Shown: positions 63,534 to 64,000 of the stretch, in pieces
Layout: every line of letters begins with the position of its first letter
Position numbering within the stretch: the stretch's first letter is position 1
Assembly: GCF_013282155.1 (NCBI RefSeq)
Contig: NZ_BLWI01000010.1
Location: 248,001-312,000 of the forward strand
Length of the DNA stretch: 64,000 nt
Reading direction: 5' to 3'
Source: Sulfitobacter sp. HGT1
Lineage (GTDB): Bacteria > Pseudomonadota > Alphaproteobacteria > Rhodobacterales > Rhodobacteraceae
Notes under the pieces: model-generated
What the model saw: only the letters and a program-made list of their open reading frames with translations
What the model was told of the DNA's origin: nothing
Databases searched by the model: none
Position numbers and translations under genes: made by a program

Positions 63534-64000
63534 CTATTGCACGACCTGAACATCGACGGTCTGCACCCTCATATAGGCGGGTCCGAAACTGCTCAGAAAC
63601 GGCACCTCGGCGGCGTCCATGCCCACACCGATGCGCACGATCTGATTGGGGGCGGCCATCCCCGTGGCATCAACCAGATGCCATGTGCCATCCAGAAACA
63701 CCTCGGCGACGGCATGGAAATCCTGCGGCGTCACATAAGGCGCATAAACGCTGGCGAAACGCGCCGGGATCGCCGCCGCGCGCGCCAGCGCAATGATCAC
63801 ATGGGCAAAATCACGGCACACGCCCTGGCGTTGCACAAAAGTATCCAGCGCCGTTGTCAAACCGGTGCTTGATCCCGGAACATATTGAAACCGCTCGAAT
63901 ATCCAGTCACGCAAGGTCCCGATCAGGGCCCCGCCGCTCAGATGTCCATATTCCGCCGCGATAAAGTTCTGAAACTCGTCCGACTGGCAGTAGCGCGATG
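63534..64000 (-). CDS. Transglutaminase-like protein, 5' end outside window
   Basis: The frame is still open at 64000, and 154 residues are visible. The catalytic triad of transglutaminase/cysteine-protease-like domains is seen: Cys in QGVCRDFAHVIIAL, His in TPQDFHAVAEVF, and Asp in WHLVDATGMA. It continues to VRIGVGMDAAEVPFLSSFGP. The family hydrolyses or crosslinks peptide bonds; the substrate is unknown. It ends 133 bases from tupB. Confidence 0.85.
   Translation of the reverse strand, partial: SRYCQSDEFQNFIAAEYGHLSGGALIGTLRDWIFERFQYVPGSSTGLTTALDTFVQRQGVCRDFAHVIIALARAAAIPARFASVYAPYVTPQDFHAVAEVFLDGTWHLVDATGMAAPNQIVRIGVGMDAAEVPFLSSFGPAYMRVQTVDVQVVQ

Overview
The window reads as chromosomal DNA of an alphaproteobacterium of the Rhodobacterales (roseobacter type). 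This rests on high G+C, gene families such as DUF6494/DUF6505, DUF3305/DUF3306 and the LktA-type filamentous adhesin, a Cys-type formate dehydrogenase cluster, and Crp/Fnr-type operator palindromes (TTGAY-N4-RTCAA). No tRNA, rRNA, CRISPR array, transposase or integrase was seen. The window opens inside a Do-type protease gene and closes inside a transglutaminase-like gene.

Layout. (1) 0-13 kb, stress and micro-oxic block: protease PDZ end, GrpE, a small cytochrome c, a GerW/DUF2953 pair, a very large CheB-CheR-PAS-histidine kinase-receiver fusion, a small HTH protein, UspA, Hsp20 and a DevBCA-type ABC exporter. Fnr-like palindromes lie in four intergenic regions between 0.9 and 12.8 kb. (2) 12.8-20.8 kb, copper handling: a Met/His-rich secreted protein, a CusB adaptor with four C-terminal CusF-like modules, the CusA pump, free CusF, a cytochrome c, CopC and CopD. 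A VIT/CCC1-type transporter faces this block. (3) 21.8-47.7 kb, surface-protein island, all on the minus strand: TpsB, a 6,427-residue TpsA/LktA-type filamentous protein, a translationally coupled 227-residue secreted protein, a SapC-like protein, a small outer-membrane barrel and two tandem paralogous secreted proteins with low-complexity linkers. Its right edge abuts two decayed genes (an HCCA isomerase fragment and an SDR remnant). (4) 48.5-58.6 kb, respiratory formate dehydrogenase: small protein, cytochrome b gamma, Fe-S beta, molybdopterin alpha (Cys198 at the Sec position), a Tat-signal mini-protein, a TorD-type chaperone, DUF3306 and DUF3305 on the minus strand. A divergent multi-[4Fe-4S] protein and a cytochrome c follow. 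(5) 58.7-63.4 kb: DUF6494, an Mrp/NBP35 Fe-S carrier, a lipoate/biotin-ligase-like DUF4444 protein, a His-tailed DUF6505 protein and a TupABC-type tungstate importer, which together could supply metal and Fe-S cofactors to the formate dehydrogenase.

How the parts may fit together: blocks 1 and 2 look like an envelope, oxygen and copper stress regulon with shared Crp/Fnr-type control. Blocks 4 and 5 look like an enzyme with its assembly and metal-uptake helpers. Block 3 is the accessory part and the best place to look for a new system: a two-partner-secretion giant packaged with a SapC homologue and several unrecognised secreted proteins. Functions come from motif recognition and context only; no database search was possible.
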